This document shows positions 45,801 to 61,300 of a stretch of DNA of 64,000 bases, in pieces. Numbering within the stretch: position 1 is the first letter of the stretch; each line of letters starts with the position of its first letter. The notes under the pieces were generated by a model. That model was not told the origin of the DNA, made no database searches, and was given only the letters and a program-made list of their open reading frames with translations. The stretch is from Acanthosepion esculentum (taxonomy: Eukaryota > Mollusca > Cephalopoda > Sepiida > Sepiidae), in NCBI GenBank assembly GCA_964036315.1, contig OZ038517.1:58000157-58064156 (forward strand), given 5' to 3'. The translations under genes and the position numbers were made by a program.

Positions 45801-48800
45801 AAAAGCAAGCATTTCTAGCTTGTTTTTCAACGTTAAAAACGCTAGTTTGAAAATTGAATGTGCTGTTTGAAATCATTAGAAAACCAATAAAATTATTGAA
45901 AATCGATATGGTATCGATCAGAAAATATTGATTTTGACAATTTCCAACAGTTTACACAAAGTTTTATTGCAAATATTAAGTTTTACAAACTTTTGAAAAA
46001 TATTGAAATTTCAATGCAAAAGCATGCATTTCTAGCTAGTTTTTCAACGTTAAACACGCTAGTTTGAAAATTGAATGTGCTGTTTGAAATCATTAGAAAA
46101 CCAATAAAATTATTGAAAATCGATATGGTATCGATCAGAAAATATTGATTTTGACAATTTCCAACAGTTTACACAAAGTTTTATTGCAAATATTAAGTTT
46201 TACAAACTTTCGAAAATATTGAAATTTCAATGCAAAAGCAAGCATTTCTAGCTTGTTTTTCAACGTTAAACACGCTAGTTTGAAAATTGAATGTGCTGTT
46301 TGAAATCATTAGAAAACCAATAAAATTATTGAAAATCGATATGGTATCGATCAGAAAATATTGATGTTGACAATTTCCAACAGTTTACACAAAGTTTTAT
46401 TGCAAATATTAAGTTTTACAAACTTTCGAAAAATATTGAAATTTCAATGCAAAAGCAAGCATTTCTAGCTTGTTTTTCAACGTTAAACACGCTAGTTTGA
46501 AAATTGAATGTGCTGTTTGAAATCATTAGAAAACCAATAAAATTATTGAAAATCGATATGGTATCGATCAGAAAATATTGATTTTGACAATTTCCAACAG
46601 TTTACACAAAGTTTTATTGCAAATATTAAGTTTTACAAACTTTTGAAAAATATTGAAATTTCAATGCAAAAGCAAGCATTTCTAGCTAGTTATTCAACGT
46701 TAAAAACGCTAGTTTGAAAATTGAATGTGCTGTTTGAAATCATTAGAAAACCAATAAAATTATTGAAAATCGATATGGTATCGATCAGAAAATATTGATT
46801 TTGACAATTTCCAACAGTTTACACAAAGTTTTATTGCAAATATTAAGTTTTACAAACTTTTGAAAAATATTGAAATTTCAATGCAAAAGCATGCATTTCT
46901 AGCTAGTTTTTCAACGTTAAACACGCTAGTTTGAAAATTGAATGTGCTGTTTGAAATCATTAGAAAACCAATAAAATTATTGAAAATCGATATGGTATCG
47001 ATCAGAAAATATTGATTTTGACAATTTCCAACAGTTTACACAAAGTTTTATTGCAAATATTAAGTTTTACAAACTTTCGAAAAATATTGAAATTTCAATG
47101 CAAAAGCAAGCATTTCTAGCTTGTTTTTCAACGTTAAACACGCTAGTTTGAAAATTGAATGTGCCGTTTGAAATCATTAGAAAACCAATAAAATTATTGA
47201 AAATCGATATGGTATCGATCAGAAAATATTGATTTTGACAATTTCCAACAGTTTACACAAAGTTTTATTGTAAATATTAAGTTTTACAAACTTTTGAAAA
47301 ATATTGAAATTTCAATGCAAAAGCAAGCATTTCTAGCTAGTTATTCAACGTTAAACACGCTAGTTTGAAAATTGAATGTGCTGTTTGAAATCATTAGAAA
47401 ACCAATAAAATTATTGAAAATCGATATGGTATGGATCAGAAAATATTGATTTTGACAATTTCCAACAGTTTACACAAAGTTTTATTGCAAATATTAAGTT
47501 TTACAAACTTTCGAAAAATATTGAAATTTCAATGCAAAAGCAAGCATTTCTAGCTTGTTTTTCAACGTTAAACACGCTAGTTTGAAAATTGAATGTGCTG
47601 TTTGAAATCATTAGAAAACCAATAAAATTATTGAAAATCGATATGGTATCGATCAGAAAATATTGATTTTGACAATTTCCAACAGTTTACACAAAGTTTT
47701 ATTGCAAATATTAAGTTTTACAAACTTTTGAAAAATATTGAAATTTCAATGCAAAAGCAAGCATTTCTAGCTAGTTTTTCAACGTTAAACACGCTAGTTT
47801 GAAAATTGAATGTGCTGTTTGAAATCATTAGAAAACCAATAAAATTATTGAAAATCGATATGGTATCGATCAGAAAATATTGATTTTGACAATTTCCAAC
47901 AGTTTACACAAAGTTTTATTGCAAATATTAAGTTTTACAAACTTTTGAAAAATATTGAAATTTCAATGCAAAAGCAAGCAATTCTAGCTAGTTTTTCAAC
48001 GTTAAACACGCTAGTTTGAAAATTGAATGTGCTGTTTGAAATCATTAGAAAACCAATAAAATTATTGAAAATCGATATGGTATCGATCAGAAAATATTGA
48101 TTTTGACAATTTCCAACAGTTTACACAAAGTTTTATTGCAAATATTAAGTTTTACAAACTTTTGAAAAATATTGAAATTTCAATGCAAAAGCAAGCAATT
48201 CTAGCTAGTTTTTCAACGTTAAACACGCTAGTTTGAAAATTGAATGTGCTGTTTGAAATCATTAGAAAACCAATAAAATTATTGAAAATCGATATGGTAT
48301 GGATCAGAAAATATTGATTTTGACAATTTCCAACAGTTTACACAAAGTTTTATTGCAAATATTAAGTTTTACAAACTTTCGAAAAATATTGAAATTTCAA
48401 TGTAAAAGCAAGCATTTCTAGCTTGTTTTTCAACGTTAAACACGCTAGTTTGAAAATTGAATGTGCTGTTTGAAATCATTAGAAAACCAATAAAATTATT
48501 GAAAATCGATATGGTATCGAACAGAAAATATTGATTTTGACAATTTCCAACAGTTTACACAAAGTTTTATTGCAAATATTAAGTTTTACAAACTTTTGAA
48601 AAATGTTGAAATTTCAATGCAAAAGCAAGCATTTCTAGCTAGTTTTTCAACGTTAAACACGCTAGTTTGAAAATTGAATGTGCTGTTTGAAATCATTAGA
48701 AAACCAATAAAATTATTGAAAATCGATATGGTATCGATCAGAAAATATTGATTTTGACAATTTCCAACAGTTTACACAAAGTTTTATTGCAAATATTAAG

Positions 48801-51800
48801 TTTTACAAACTTTTGAAAAATATTGAAATTTCAATGCAAAAGCAAGCATTTCTAGCTAGTTTTTCAACGTTAAACACGCTAGTTTGAAAATTGAATGTGC
48901 TGTTTGAAATCATTAGAAAACCAATAAAATTATTGAAAATCGATATGGTATCGATCAGAAAATATTGATTTTGACAATTTCCAACAGTTTACACAAAGTT
49001 TTATTGCAAATATTAAGTTTTACAAACTTTTGAAAAATATTGAAATTTCAATGCAAAAGCAAGCAATTCTAGCTAGTTTTTCAACGTTAAACACGCTAGT
49101 GTGAAAATTGAATGTGCTGTTTGAAATCATTAGAAAACCAATAAAATTATTGAAAATCGATATGGTATGGATCAGAAAATATTGATTTTGACAATTTCCA
49201 ACAGTTTACACAAAGTTTTATTGCAAATATTAAGTTTTACAAACTTTCGAAAATATTGAAATTTCAATGCAAAAGCAAGCATTTCTAGCTTGTTTTTCAA
49301 CGTTAAACACGCTAGTTTGAAAATTGAATGTGCTGTTTGAAATCATTAGAAAACCAATAAAATTATTGAAAATCGATATGGTATCGATCAGAAAATATTG
49401 ATGTTGACAATTTCCAACAGTTTACACAAAGTTTTATTGCAAATATTAAGTTTTACAAACTTTCGAAAAATATTGAAATTTCAATGCAAAAGCAAGCATT
49501 TCTAGCTTGTTTTTCAACGTTAAACACGCTAGTTTGAAAATTGAATGTGCTGTTTGAAATCATTAGAAAACCAATAAAATTATTGAAAATCGATATGGTA
49601 TCGATCAGAAAATATTGATTTTGACAATTTCCAACAGTTTACACAAAGTTTTATTGCAAATATTAAGTTTTACAAACTTTTGAAAAATATTGAAATTTCA
49701 ATGCAAAAGCAAGCATTTCTAGCTAGTTATTCAACGTTAAAAACGCTAGTTTGAAAATTGAATGTGCTGTTTGAAATCATTAGAAAACCAATAAAATTAT
49801 TGAAAATCGATATGGTATCGATCAGAAAATATTGATTTTGACAATTTCCAACAGTTTACACAAAGTTTTATTGCAAATATTAAGTTTTACAAACTTTTGA
49901 AAAATATTGAAATTTCAATGCAAAAGCATGCATTTCTAGCTAGTTTTTCAACGTTAAACACGCTAGTTTGAAAATTGAATGTGCTGTTTGAAATCATTAG
50001 AAAACCAATAAAATTATTGAAAATCGATATGGTATCGATCAGAAAATATTGATTTTGACAATTTCCAACAGTTTACACAAAGTTTTATTGCAAATATTAA
50101 GTTTTACAAACTTTCGAAAAATATTGAAATTTCAATGCAAAAGCAAGCATTTCTAGCTTGTTTTTCAACGTTAAACACGCTAGTTTGAAAATTGAATGTG
50201 CCGTTTGAAATCATTAGAAAACCAATAAAATTATTGAAAATCGATATGGTATCGATCAGAAAATATTGATTTTGACAATTTCCAACAGTTTACACAAAGT
50301 TTTATTGTAAATATTAAGTTTTACAAACTTTTGAAAAATATTGAAATTTCAATGCAAAAGCAAGCATTTCTAGCTAGTTATTCAACGTTAAACACGCTAG
50401 TTTGAAAATTGAATGTGCTGTTTGAAATCATTAGAAAACCAATAAAATTATTGAAAATCGATATGGTATGGATCAGAAAATATTGATTTTGACAATTTCC
50501 AACAGTTTACACAAAGTTTTATTGCAAATATTAAGTTTTACAAACTTTCGAAAAATATTGAAATTTCAATGCAAAAGCAAGCATTTCTAGCTTGTTTTTC
50601 AACGTTAAACACGCTAGTTTGAAAATTGAATGTGCTGTTTGAAATCATTAGAAAACCAATAAAATTATTGAAAATCGATATGGTATCGATCAGAAAATAT
50701 TGATTTTGACAATTTCCAACAGTTTACACAAAGTTTTATTGCAAATATTAAGTTTTACAAACTTTTGAAAAATATTGAAATTTCAATGCAAAAGCAAGCA
50801 TTTCTAGCTAGTTTTTCAACGTTAAACACGCTAGTTTGAAAATTGAATGTGCTGTTTGAAATCATTAGAAAACCAATAAAATTATTGAAAATCGATATGG
50901 TATCGATCAGAAAATATTGATTTTGACAATTTCCAACAGTTTACACAAAGTTTTATTGCAAATATTAAGTTTTACAAACTTTTGAAAAATATTGAAATTT
51001 CAATGCAAAAGCAAGCATTTCTAGCTAGTTTTTCAACGTTAAACACGCTAGTTTGAAAATTGAATGTGCTGTTTGAAATCACTAGAAAACCAATAAAATT
51101 ATTGAAAATCGATATGGTATCGATCAGAAAATATTGATTTTGACAATTTCCAACAGTTTACACAAAGTTTTATTGCAAATATTAAGTTTTACAAACTTTT
51201 GAAAAATATTGAAATTTCAATGCAAAAGCAAGCATTTCTAGCTAGTTTTTCAACGTTAAACACGCTAGTTTGAAAATTGAATGTGCTGTTTGAAATCATT
51301 AGAAAACCAATAAAATTATTGAAAATCGATATGGTATCGATCAGAAAATATTGATTTTGACAATTTCCAACAGTTTACACAAAGTTTTATTGCAAATATT
51401 AAGTTTTACAAACTTTTGAAAAATATTGAAATTTCAATGCAAAAGCAAGCATTTCTAGCTAGTTATTCAACGTTAAACACGCTAGTTTGAAAATTGAATG
51501 TGCTGTTTGAAATCATTAGAAAAACAATAAAATTATTGAAAATCGATATGGTATCGATCAGAAAATATTGATTTTGATAATTTCCAACAGTTTACACAAA
51601 GTTTTATTGCAAATATTAAGTTTTACAAACTTTTGAAAAATATTGAAATTTCAATGCAAAAGCAAGCATTTCTAGCTTGTTTTTCAACGTTAAACACGCT
51701 AGTTTGAAAATTGAATGTGCTGTTTGAAATCATTAGAAAACCAATAAAATTATTGAAAATCGATATGGTATCGATCAGAAAATATTGATTTTGACAATTT

Positions 51801-54800
51801 CCAACAGTTTACACAAAGTTTTATTGCAAATATTAAGTTTTACAAACTTTTGAAAAATATTGAAATTTCAATGCAAAAGCAAGCATTTCTAGCTAGTTTT
51901 TCAACGTTAAACACGCTAGTTTGAAAATTGAATGTGCTGTTTGAAATCATTAGAAAACCAATAAAATTATTGAAAATCGATATGGTATCGATCAGAAAAT
52001 ATTGATTTTGACAATTTCCAACAGTTTACACAAAGTTTTATTGCAAATATTAAGTTTTACAAACTTTTGAAAAATATTGAAATTTCAATGCAAAAGCAAG
52101 CATTTCTAGCTAGTTTTTCAACGTTAAACACGCTAGTTTGAAAATTGAATGTGCTGTTTGAAATCATTAGAAAAACAATAAAATTATTGAAAATCGATAT
52201 GGTATCGATCAGAAAATATTGATTTTGATAATTTCCAACAGTTTACACAAAGTTTTATTGCAAATATTAAGTTTTACAAACTTTTGAAAAATATTGAAAT
52301 TTCAATGCAAAAGCAAGCATTTCTAGCTTGTTTTTCAACGTTAAACACGCTAGTTTGAAAATTGAATGTGCTGTTTGAAATCATTAGAAAACCAATAAAA
52401 TTATTGAAAATCGATATGGTATCGATCAGAAAATATTGATTTTGACAATTTCCAACAGTTTACACAAAGTTTTATTGCAAATATTAAGTTTTACAAACTT
52501 TTGAAAAATATTGAAATTTCAATGCAAAAGCAAGCATTTCTAGCTAGTTTTTCAACGTTAAACACGCTAGTTTGAAAATTGAATGTGCTGTTTGAAATCA
52601 TTAGAAAACCAATAAAATTATTGAAAATCGATATGGTATCGATCAGAAAATATTGATTTTGACAATTTCCAACAGTTTACACAAAGTTTTATTGCAAATA
52701 TTAAGTTTTACAAACTTTTGAAAAATATTGAAATTTCAATGCAAAAGCAAGCATTTCTAGCTAGTTTTTCAACGTTAAACACGCTAGTTTGAAAATTGAA
52801 TGTGCTGTTTGAAATCATTAGAAAACCAATAAAATTATTGAAAATCGATATGGTATCGATCAGAAAATATTGATTTTGACAATTTCCAACAGTTTACACA
52901 AAGTTTTATTGCAAATATTAAGTTTTACAAACTTTTGAAAAATATTGAAATTTCAATGCAAAAGCAAGCAATTCTAGCTAGTTTTTCAACGTTAAACACG
53001 CTAGTGTGAAAATTGAATGTGCTGTTTGAAATCATTAGAAAACCAATAAAATTATTGAAAATCGATATGGTATGGATCAGAAAATATTGATTTTGACAAT
53101 TTCCAACAGTTTACACAAAGTTTTATTGCAAATATTAAGTTTTACAAACTTTCGAAAAATATTGAAATTTCAATGTAAAAGCAAGCATTTCTAGCTTGTT
53201 TTTCAACGTTAAAAACGCTAGTTTGAAAATTGAATGTGCTGTTTGAAATCATTAGAAAACCAATAAAATTATTGAAAATCGATATGGTATCGATCAGAAA
53301 ATATTGATTTTGACAATTTCCAACAGTTTACACAAAGTTTTATTGCAAATATTAAGTTTTACAAACTTTTGAAAAATATTGAAATTTCAATGCAAAAGCA
53401 TGCATTTCTAGCTAGTTTTTCAACGTTAAACACGCTAGTTTGAAAATTGAATGTGCTGTTTGAAATCATTAGAAAACCAATAAAATTATTGAAAATCGAT
53501 ATGGTATCGATCAGAAAATATTGATTTTGACAATTTCCAACAGTTTACACAAAGTTTTATTGCAAATATTAAGTTTTACAAACTTTCGAAAATATTGAAA
53601 TTTCAATGCAAAAGCAAGCATTTCTAGCTTGTTTTTCAACGTTAAACACGCTAGTTTGAAAATTGAATGTGCTGTTTGAAATCATTAGAAAACCAATAAA
53701 ATTATTGAAAATCGATATGGTATCGATCAGAAAATATTGATGTTGACAATTTCCAACAGTTTACACAAAGTTTTATTGCAAATATTAAGTTTTACAAACT
53801 TTCGAAAAATATTGAAATTTCAATGCAAAAGCAAGCATTTCTAGCTTGTTTTTCAACGTTAAACACGCTAGTTTGAAAATTGAATGTGCTGTTTGAAATC
53901 ATTAGAAAACCAATAAAATTATTGAAAATCGATATGGTATCGATCAGAAAATATTGATTTTGACAATTTCCAACAGTTTACACAAAGTTTTATTGCAAAT
54001 ATTAAGTTTTACAAACTTTTGAAAAATATTGAAATTTCAATGCAAAAGCAAGCATTTCTAGCTAGTTATTCAACGTTAAAAACGCTAGTTTGAAAATTGA
54101 ATGTGCTGTTTGAAATCATTAGAAAACCAATAAAATTATTGAAAATCGATATGGTATCGATCAGAAAATATTGATTTTGACAATTTCCAACAGTTTACAC
54201 AAAGTTTTATTGCAAATATTAAGTTTTACAAACTTTTGAAAAATATTGAAATTTCAATGCAAAAGCATGCATTTCTAGCTAGTTTTTCAACGTTAAACAC
54301 GCTAGTTTGAAAATTGAATGTGCTGTTTGAAATCATTAGAAAACCAATAAAATTATTGAAAATCGATATGGTATCGATCAGAAAATATTGATTTTGACAA
54401 TTTCCAACAGTTTACACAAAGTTTTATTGCAAATATTAAGTTTTACAAACTTTCGAAAAATATTGAAATTTCAATGCAAAAGCAAGCATTTCTAGCTTGT
54501 TTTTCAACGTTAAACACGCTAGTTTGAAAATTGAATGTGCCGTTTGAAATCATTAGAAAACCAATAAAATTATTGAAAATCGATATGGTATCGATCAGAA
54601 AATATTGATTTTGACAATTTCCAACAGTTTACACAAAGTTTTATTGTAAATATTAAGTTTTACAAACTTTTGAAAAATATTGAAATTTCAATGCAAAAGC
54701 AAGCATTTCTAGCTAGTTATTCAACGTTAAACACGCTAGTTTGAAAATTGAATGTGCTGTTTGAAATCATTAGAAAACCAATAAAATTATTGAAAATCGA

Positions 54801-55000
54801 TATGGTATGGATCAGAAAATATTGATTTTGACAATTTCCAACAGTTTACACAAAGTTTTATTGCAAATATTAAGTTTTACAAACTTTTGAAAAATATTGA
54901 AATTTCAATGCAAAAGCAAGCATTTCTAGCTAGTTTTTCAACGTTAAACACGCTAGTTTGAAAATTGAATGTGCTGTTTGAAATCATTAGAAAACCAATA
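39830..55000 (+). repeat. Large HOR domain: blocks of 14, 18 and 20 monomers
   Basis: A shared run of variants occurs four times: CTTTCGAAAATATT with one A lost (42302, 46207, 49244, 53583), TGATGTTGAC in the next monomer (42461, 46366, 49403, 53742), then GTTATTCAACGTTAAAAACG, GCATGCATTT, GTGCCG and ATTGTAAATATT in fixed order. Intervals are 3905, 3037 and 4339 bp, that is 18, 14 and 20 monomers minus the one deleted base. A second linked set (TCACTAG at 40669, 44140 and 51082) shows matching spacing of 16 and 32 monomers. Confidence 0.88.
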
Positions 55001-55399
55001 AAATTATTGAAAATCGATATGGTATCGATCAGAAAATATTGATTTTGACAATTTCCAACAGTTTACACAAAGTTTTATTGCAAATATTAAGTTTTACAAA
55101 CTTTTGAAAAATATTGAAATTTCAATGCAAAAGCAAGCAATTCTAGCTAGTTTTTCAACGTTAAACACGCTAGTTTGAAAATTGAATGTGCTGTTTGAAA
55201 TCATTAGAAAACCAATAAAATTATTGAAAATCGATATGGTATCGATCAGAAAATATTGATTTTGACAATTTCCAACAGTTTACACAAAGTTTTATTGCAA
55301 ATATTAAGTTTTACAAACTTTTGAAAAATATTGAAATTTCAATGCAAAAGCAAGCAATTCTAGCTAGTTTTTCAACGTTAAACACGCTAGTTTGAAAAT

Positions 55400-58300
55400 T
55401 GAATGTGCTGTTTGAAATCATTAGAAAACCAATAAAATTATTGAAAATCGATATGGTATGGATCAGAAAATATTGATTTTGACAATTTCCAACAGTTTAC
55501 ACAAAGTTTTATTGCAAATATTAAGTTTTACAAACTTTCGAAAAATATTGAAATTTCAATGTAAAAGCAAGCATTTCTAGCTTGTTTTTCAACGTTAAAC
55601 ACGCTAGTTTGAAAATTGAATGTGCTGTTTGAAATCATTAGAAAACCAATAAAATTATTGAAAATCGATATGGTATCGAACAGAAAATATTGATTTTGAC
55701 AATTTCCAACAGTTTACACAAAGTTTTATTGCAAATATTAAGTTTTACAAACTTTTGAAAAATGTTGAAATTTCAATGCAAAAGCAAGCATTTCTAGCTA
55801 GTTTTTCAACGTTAAACACGCTAGTTTGAAAATTGAATGTGCTGTTTGAAATCATTAGAAAACCAATAAAATTATTGAAAATCGATATGGTATCGATCAG
55901 AAAATATTGATTTTGACAATTTCCAACAGTTTACACAAAGTTTTATTGCAAATATTAAGTTTTACAAACTTTTGAAAAATATTGAAATTTCAATGCAAAA
56001 GCAAGCATTTCTAGCTAGTTTTTCAACGTTAAACACGCTAGTTTGAAAATTGAATGTGCTGTTTGAAATCATTAGAAAACCAATAAAATTATTGAAAATC
56101 GATATGGTATCGATCAGAAAATATTGATTTTGACAATTTCCAACAGTTTACACAAAGTTTTATTGCAAATATTAAGTTTTACAAACTTTTGAAAAATATT
56201 GAAATTTCAATGCAAAAGCAAGCAATTCTAGCTAGTTTTTCAACGTTAAACACGCTAGTTTGAAAATTGAATGTGCTGTTTGAAATCATTAGAAAACCAA
56301 TAAAATTATTGAAAATCGATATGGTATGGATCAGAAAATATTGATTTTGACAATTTCCAACAGTTTACACAAAGTTTTATTGCAAATATTAAGTTTTACA
56401 AACTTTCGAAAAATATTGAAATTTCAATGTAAAAGCAAGCATTTCTAGCTTGTTTTTCAACGTTAAACACGCTAGTTTGAAAATTGAATGTGCTGTTTGA
56501 AATCATTAGAAAACCAATAAAATTATTGAAAATCGATATGGTATCGATCAGAAAATATTGATTTTGACAATTTCCAACAGTTTACACAAAGTTTTATTGC
56601 AAATATTAAGTTTTACAAACTTTTGAAAAATATTGAAATTTCAATGCAAAAGCAAGCATTTCTAGCTAGTTATTCAACGTTAAACACGCTAGTTTGAAAA
56701 TTGAATGTGCTGTTTGAAATCATTAGAAAACCAATAAAATTATTGAAAATCGATATGATATCGATCAGAAAATATTGATTTTGACAATTTCCAACAGTTT
56801 ACACAAAGTTTTATTGCAAATATTAAGTTTTACAAACTTTTGAAAAATATTGAAATTTCAATGCAAAAGCAAGCATTTCTAGCTAGTTTTTCAACGTTAA
56901 ACACGCTAGTTTGAAAATTGAATGTGCTGTTTGAAATCATTAGAAAACCAATAAAATTATTGAAAATCGATATGGTATCGATCAGAAAATATTGATTTTG
57001 ACAATTTCCAACAGTTTACACAAAGTTTTATTGCAAATATTAAGTTTTACAAACTTTTGAAAAATATTGAAATTTCAATGCAAAAGCAAGCAATTCTAGC
57101 TAGTTTTTCAAAGTTAAACACGCTAGTTTGAAAATTGAATGTGCTGTTTGAAATCATTAGAAAACCAATAAAATTATTGAAAATCGATATGGTATGGATC
57201 AGAAAATATTGATTTTGACAATTTCCAACAGTTTACACAAAGTTTTATTGCAAATATTAAGTTTTACAAACTTTCGAAAAATATTGAAATTTCAATGTAA
57301 AAGCAAGCATTTCTAGCTTGTTTTTCAACGTTAAACACGCTAGTTTGAAAATTGAATGTGCTGTTTGAAATCATTAGAAAACCAATAAAATTATTGAAAA
57401 TCGATATGGTATCGATCAGAAAATATTGATTTTAACAATTTCCAACAGTTTACACAAAGTTTTATTGCAAATATTAAGTTTTACAAACTTTTGAAAAATA
57501 TTGAAATTTCAATGCAAAAGCAAGCAATTCTAGCTAGTTTTTCAACGTTAAACACGCTAGTTTGAAAATTGAATGTGCTGTTTGAAATCATTAGAAAACC
57601 AATAAAATTATTGAAAATCGATATGGTATCGATCAGAAAATATTGATTTTGACAATTTCCAACAGTTTACACAAAGTTTTATTGCAAATATTAAGTTTTA
57701 CAAACTTTTGAAAAATATTGAAATTTCAATGCAAAAGCAAGCAATTCTAGCTAGTTTTTCAACGTTAAACACGCTAGTTTGAAAATTGAATGTGCTGTTT
57801 GAAATCATTAGAAAACCAATAAAATTATTGAAAATCGATATGGTATGGATCAGAAAATATTGATTTTGACAATTTCCAACAGTTTACACAAAGTTTTATT
57901 GCAAATATTAAGTTTTACAAACTTTCGAAAAATATTGAAATTTCAATGTAAAAGCAAGCATTTCTAGCTTGTTTTTCAACGTTAAACACGCTAGTTTGAA
58001 AATTGAATGTGCTGTTTGAAATCATTAGAAAACCAATAAAATTATTGAAAATCGATATGGTATCGATCAGAAAATATTGATTTTGACAATTTCCAACAGT
58101 TTACACAAAGTTTTATTGCAAATATTAAGTTTTACAAACTTTTGAAAAATGTTGAAATTTCAATGCAAAAGCAAGCATTTCTAGCTAGTTTTTCAACGTT
58201 AAACACGCTAGTTTGAAAATTGAATGTGCTGTTTGAAATCATTAGAAAACCAATAAAATTATTGAAAATCGATATGGTATCGATCAGAAAATATTGATTT

Positions 58301-61300
58301 TGACAATTTCCAACAGTTTACACAAAGTTTTATTGCAAATATTAAGTTTTACAAACTTTTGAAAAATATTGAAATTTCAATGCAAAAGCAAGCATTTCTA
58401 GCTAGTTTTTCAACGTTAAACACGCTAGTTTGAAAATTGAATGTGCTGTTTGAAATCATTAGAAAACCAATAAAATTATTGAAAATCGATATGGTATCGA
58501 TCAGAAAATATTGATTTTGACAATTTCCAACAGCTTACACAAAGTTTTATTGCAAATATTAAGTTTTACAAACTTTTGAAAAATATTGAAATTTCAATGC
58601 AAAAGCAAGCAATTCTAGCTAGTTTTTCAACGTTAAACACGCTAGTTTGAAAATTGAATGTGCTGTTTGAAATCATTAGAAAACCAATAAAATTATTGAA
58701 AATCGATATGGTATGGATCAGAAAATATTGATTTTGACAATTTCCAACAGTTTACACAAAGTTTTATTGCAAATATTAAGTTTTACAAACTTTCGAAAAA
58801 TATTGAAATTTCAATGTAAAAGCAAGCATTTCTAGCTTGTTTTTCAACGTTAAACACGCTAGTTTGAAAATTGAATGTGCTGTTTGAAATCATTAGAAAA
58901 CCAATAAAATTATTGAAAATCGATATGGTATCGATCAGAAAATATTGATTTTGACAATTTCCAACAGTTTACACAAAGTTTTATTGCAAATATTAAGTTT
59001 TACAAACTTTTGAAAAATATTGAAATTTCAATGCAAAAGCAAGAATTTCTAGCTAGTTATTCAACGTTAAACACGCTAGTTTGAAAATTGAATGTGCTGT
59101 TTGAAATCATTAGAAAACCAATAAAATTATTGAAAATCGATATGGTATCGATCAGAAAATATTGATTTTGACAATTTCCAACAGTTTACACAAAGTTTTA
59201 TTGCAAATATTAAGTTTTACAAACTTTTGAAAAATATTGAAATTTCAATGCAAAAGCAAGCATTTCTAGCTAGTTTTTCAACGTTAAACACGCTAGTTTG
59301 AAAATTGAATGTGCTGTTTGAAATCATTAGAAAACCAATAAAATTATTGAAAATCGATATGGTATCGATCAGAAAATATTGATTTTGACAATTTCCAACA
59401 GTTTACACAAAGTTTTATTGCAAATATTAAGTTTTACAAACTTTTGAAAAATATTGAAATTTCAATGCAAAAGCAAGCAATTCTAGCTAGTTTTTCAACG
59501 TTAAACACGCTAGTTTGAAAATTGAATGTGCTGTTTGAAATCATTAGAAAACCAATAAAATTATTGAAAATCGATATGGTATCGATCAGAAAATATTGAT
59601 TTTGACAATTTCCAACAGTTTACACAAAGTTTTATTGCAAATATTAAGTTTTACAAACTTTTGAAAAATATTGAAATTTCAATGCAAAAGCAAGCATTTC
59701 TAGCTAGTTTTTCAACGTTAAACACGCTAGTTTGAAAATTGAATGTGCTGTTTGAAATCATTAGAAAACCAATAAAATTATTGAAAATCGATATGGTATC
59801 GATCAGAAAATATTGATTTTGACAATTTCCAACAGTTTACACAAAGTTTTATTGCAAATATTAAGTTTTACAAACTTTTGAAAAATATTGAAATTTCAAT
59901 GCAAAAGCAAGCAATTCTAGCGAGTTTTTCAACGTTAAACACGCTAGTTTGAAAATTGAATGTGCTGTTTGAAATCATTAGAAAACCAATAAAATTATTG
60001 AAAATCGATATGGTATGGATCAGAAAATATTGATTTTGACAATTTCCAACAGTTTACACAAAGTTTTATTGCAAATATTAAGTTTTACAAACTTTCGAAA
60101 AATATTGAAATTTCAATGTAAAAGCAAGCATTTCTAGCTTGTTTTTCAACGTTAAACACGCTAGTTTGAAAATTGAATGTGCTGTTTGAAATCATTAGAA
60201 AACCAATAAAATTATTGAAAATCGATATGGTATCGATCAGAAAATATTGATTTTGACAATTTCCAACAGTTTACACAAAGTTTTATTGCAAATATTAAGT
60301 TTTACAAACTTTTGAAAAATGTTGAAATTTCAATGCAAACGCAAGCATTTCTAGCTAGTTTTTCAACGTTAAACACGCTAGTTTGAAAATTGAATGTGCT
60401 GTTTGAAATCATTAGAAAACCAATAAAATTATTGAAAATCGATATGGTATCGATCAGAAAATATTGATTTTGACAATTTCCAACAGTTTACACAAAGTTT
60501 TATTGCAAATATTAAGTTTTACAAACTTTTGAAAAATATTGAAATTTCAATGCAAAAGCAAGCATTTCTAGCTAGTTTTTCAACGTTAAACACGCTAGTT
60601 TGAAAATTGAATGTGCTGTTTGAAATCATTAGAAAACCAATAAAATTATTGAAAATCGATATGGTATCGATCAGAAAATATTGATTTTGACAATTTCCAA
60701 CAGTTTACACAAAGTTTTATTGCAAATATTAAGTTTTACAAACTTTTGAAAAATATTGAAATTTCAATGCAAAAGCAAGCAATTCTAGCTAGTTTTTCAA
60801 CGTTAAACACGCTAGTTTGAAAATTGAATGTGCTGTTTGAAATCATTAGAAAACCAATAAAATTATTGAAAATCGATATGGTATGGATCAGAAAATATTG
60901 ATTTTGACAATTTCCAACAGTTTACACAAAGTTTTATTGCAAATATTAAGTTTTACAAACTTTCGAAAAATATTGAAATTTCAATGTAAAAGCAAGCATT
61001 TCTAGCTTGTTTTTCAACGTTAAACACGCTAGTTTGAAAATTGAATGTGCTGTTTGAAATCATTAGAAAACCAATAAAATTATTGAAAATCGATATGGTA
61101 TCGATCAGAAAATATTGATTTTGACAATTTCCAACAGTTTACACAAAGTTTTATTGCAAATATTAAGTTTTACAAACTTTTGAAAAATATTGAAATTTCA
61201 ATGCAAAAGCAAGCATTTCTAGCTAGTTATTCAACGTTAAACACGCTAGTTTGAAAATTGAATGTGCTGTTTGAAATCATTAGAAAACCAATAAAATTAT

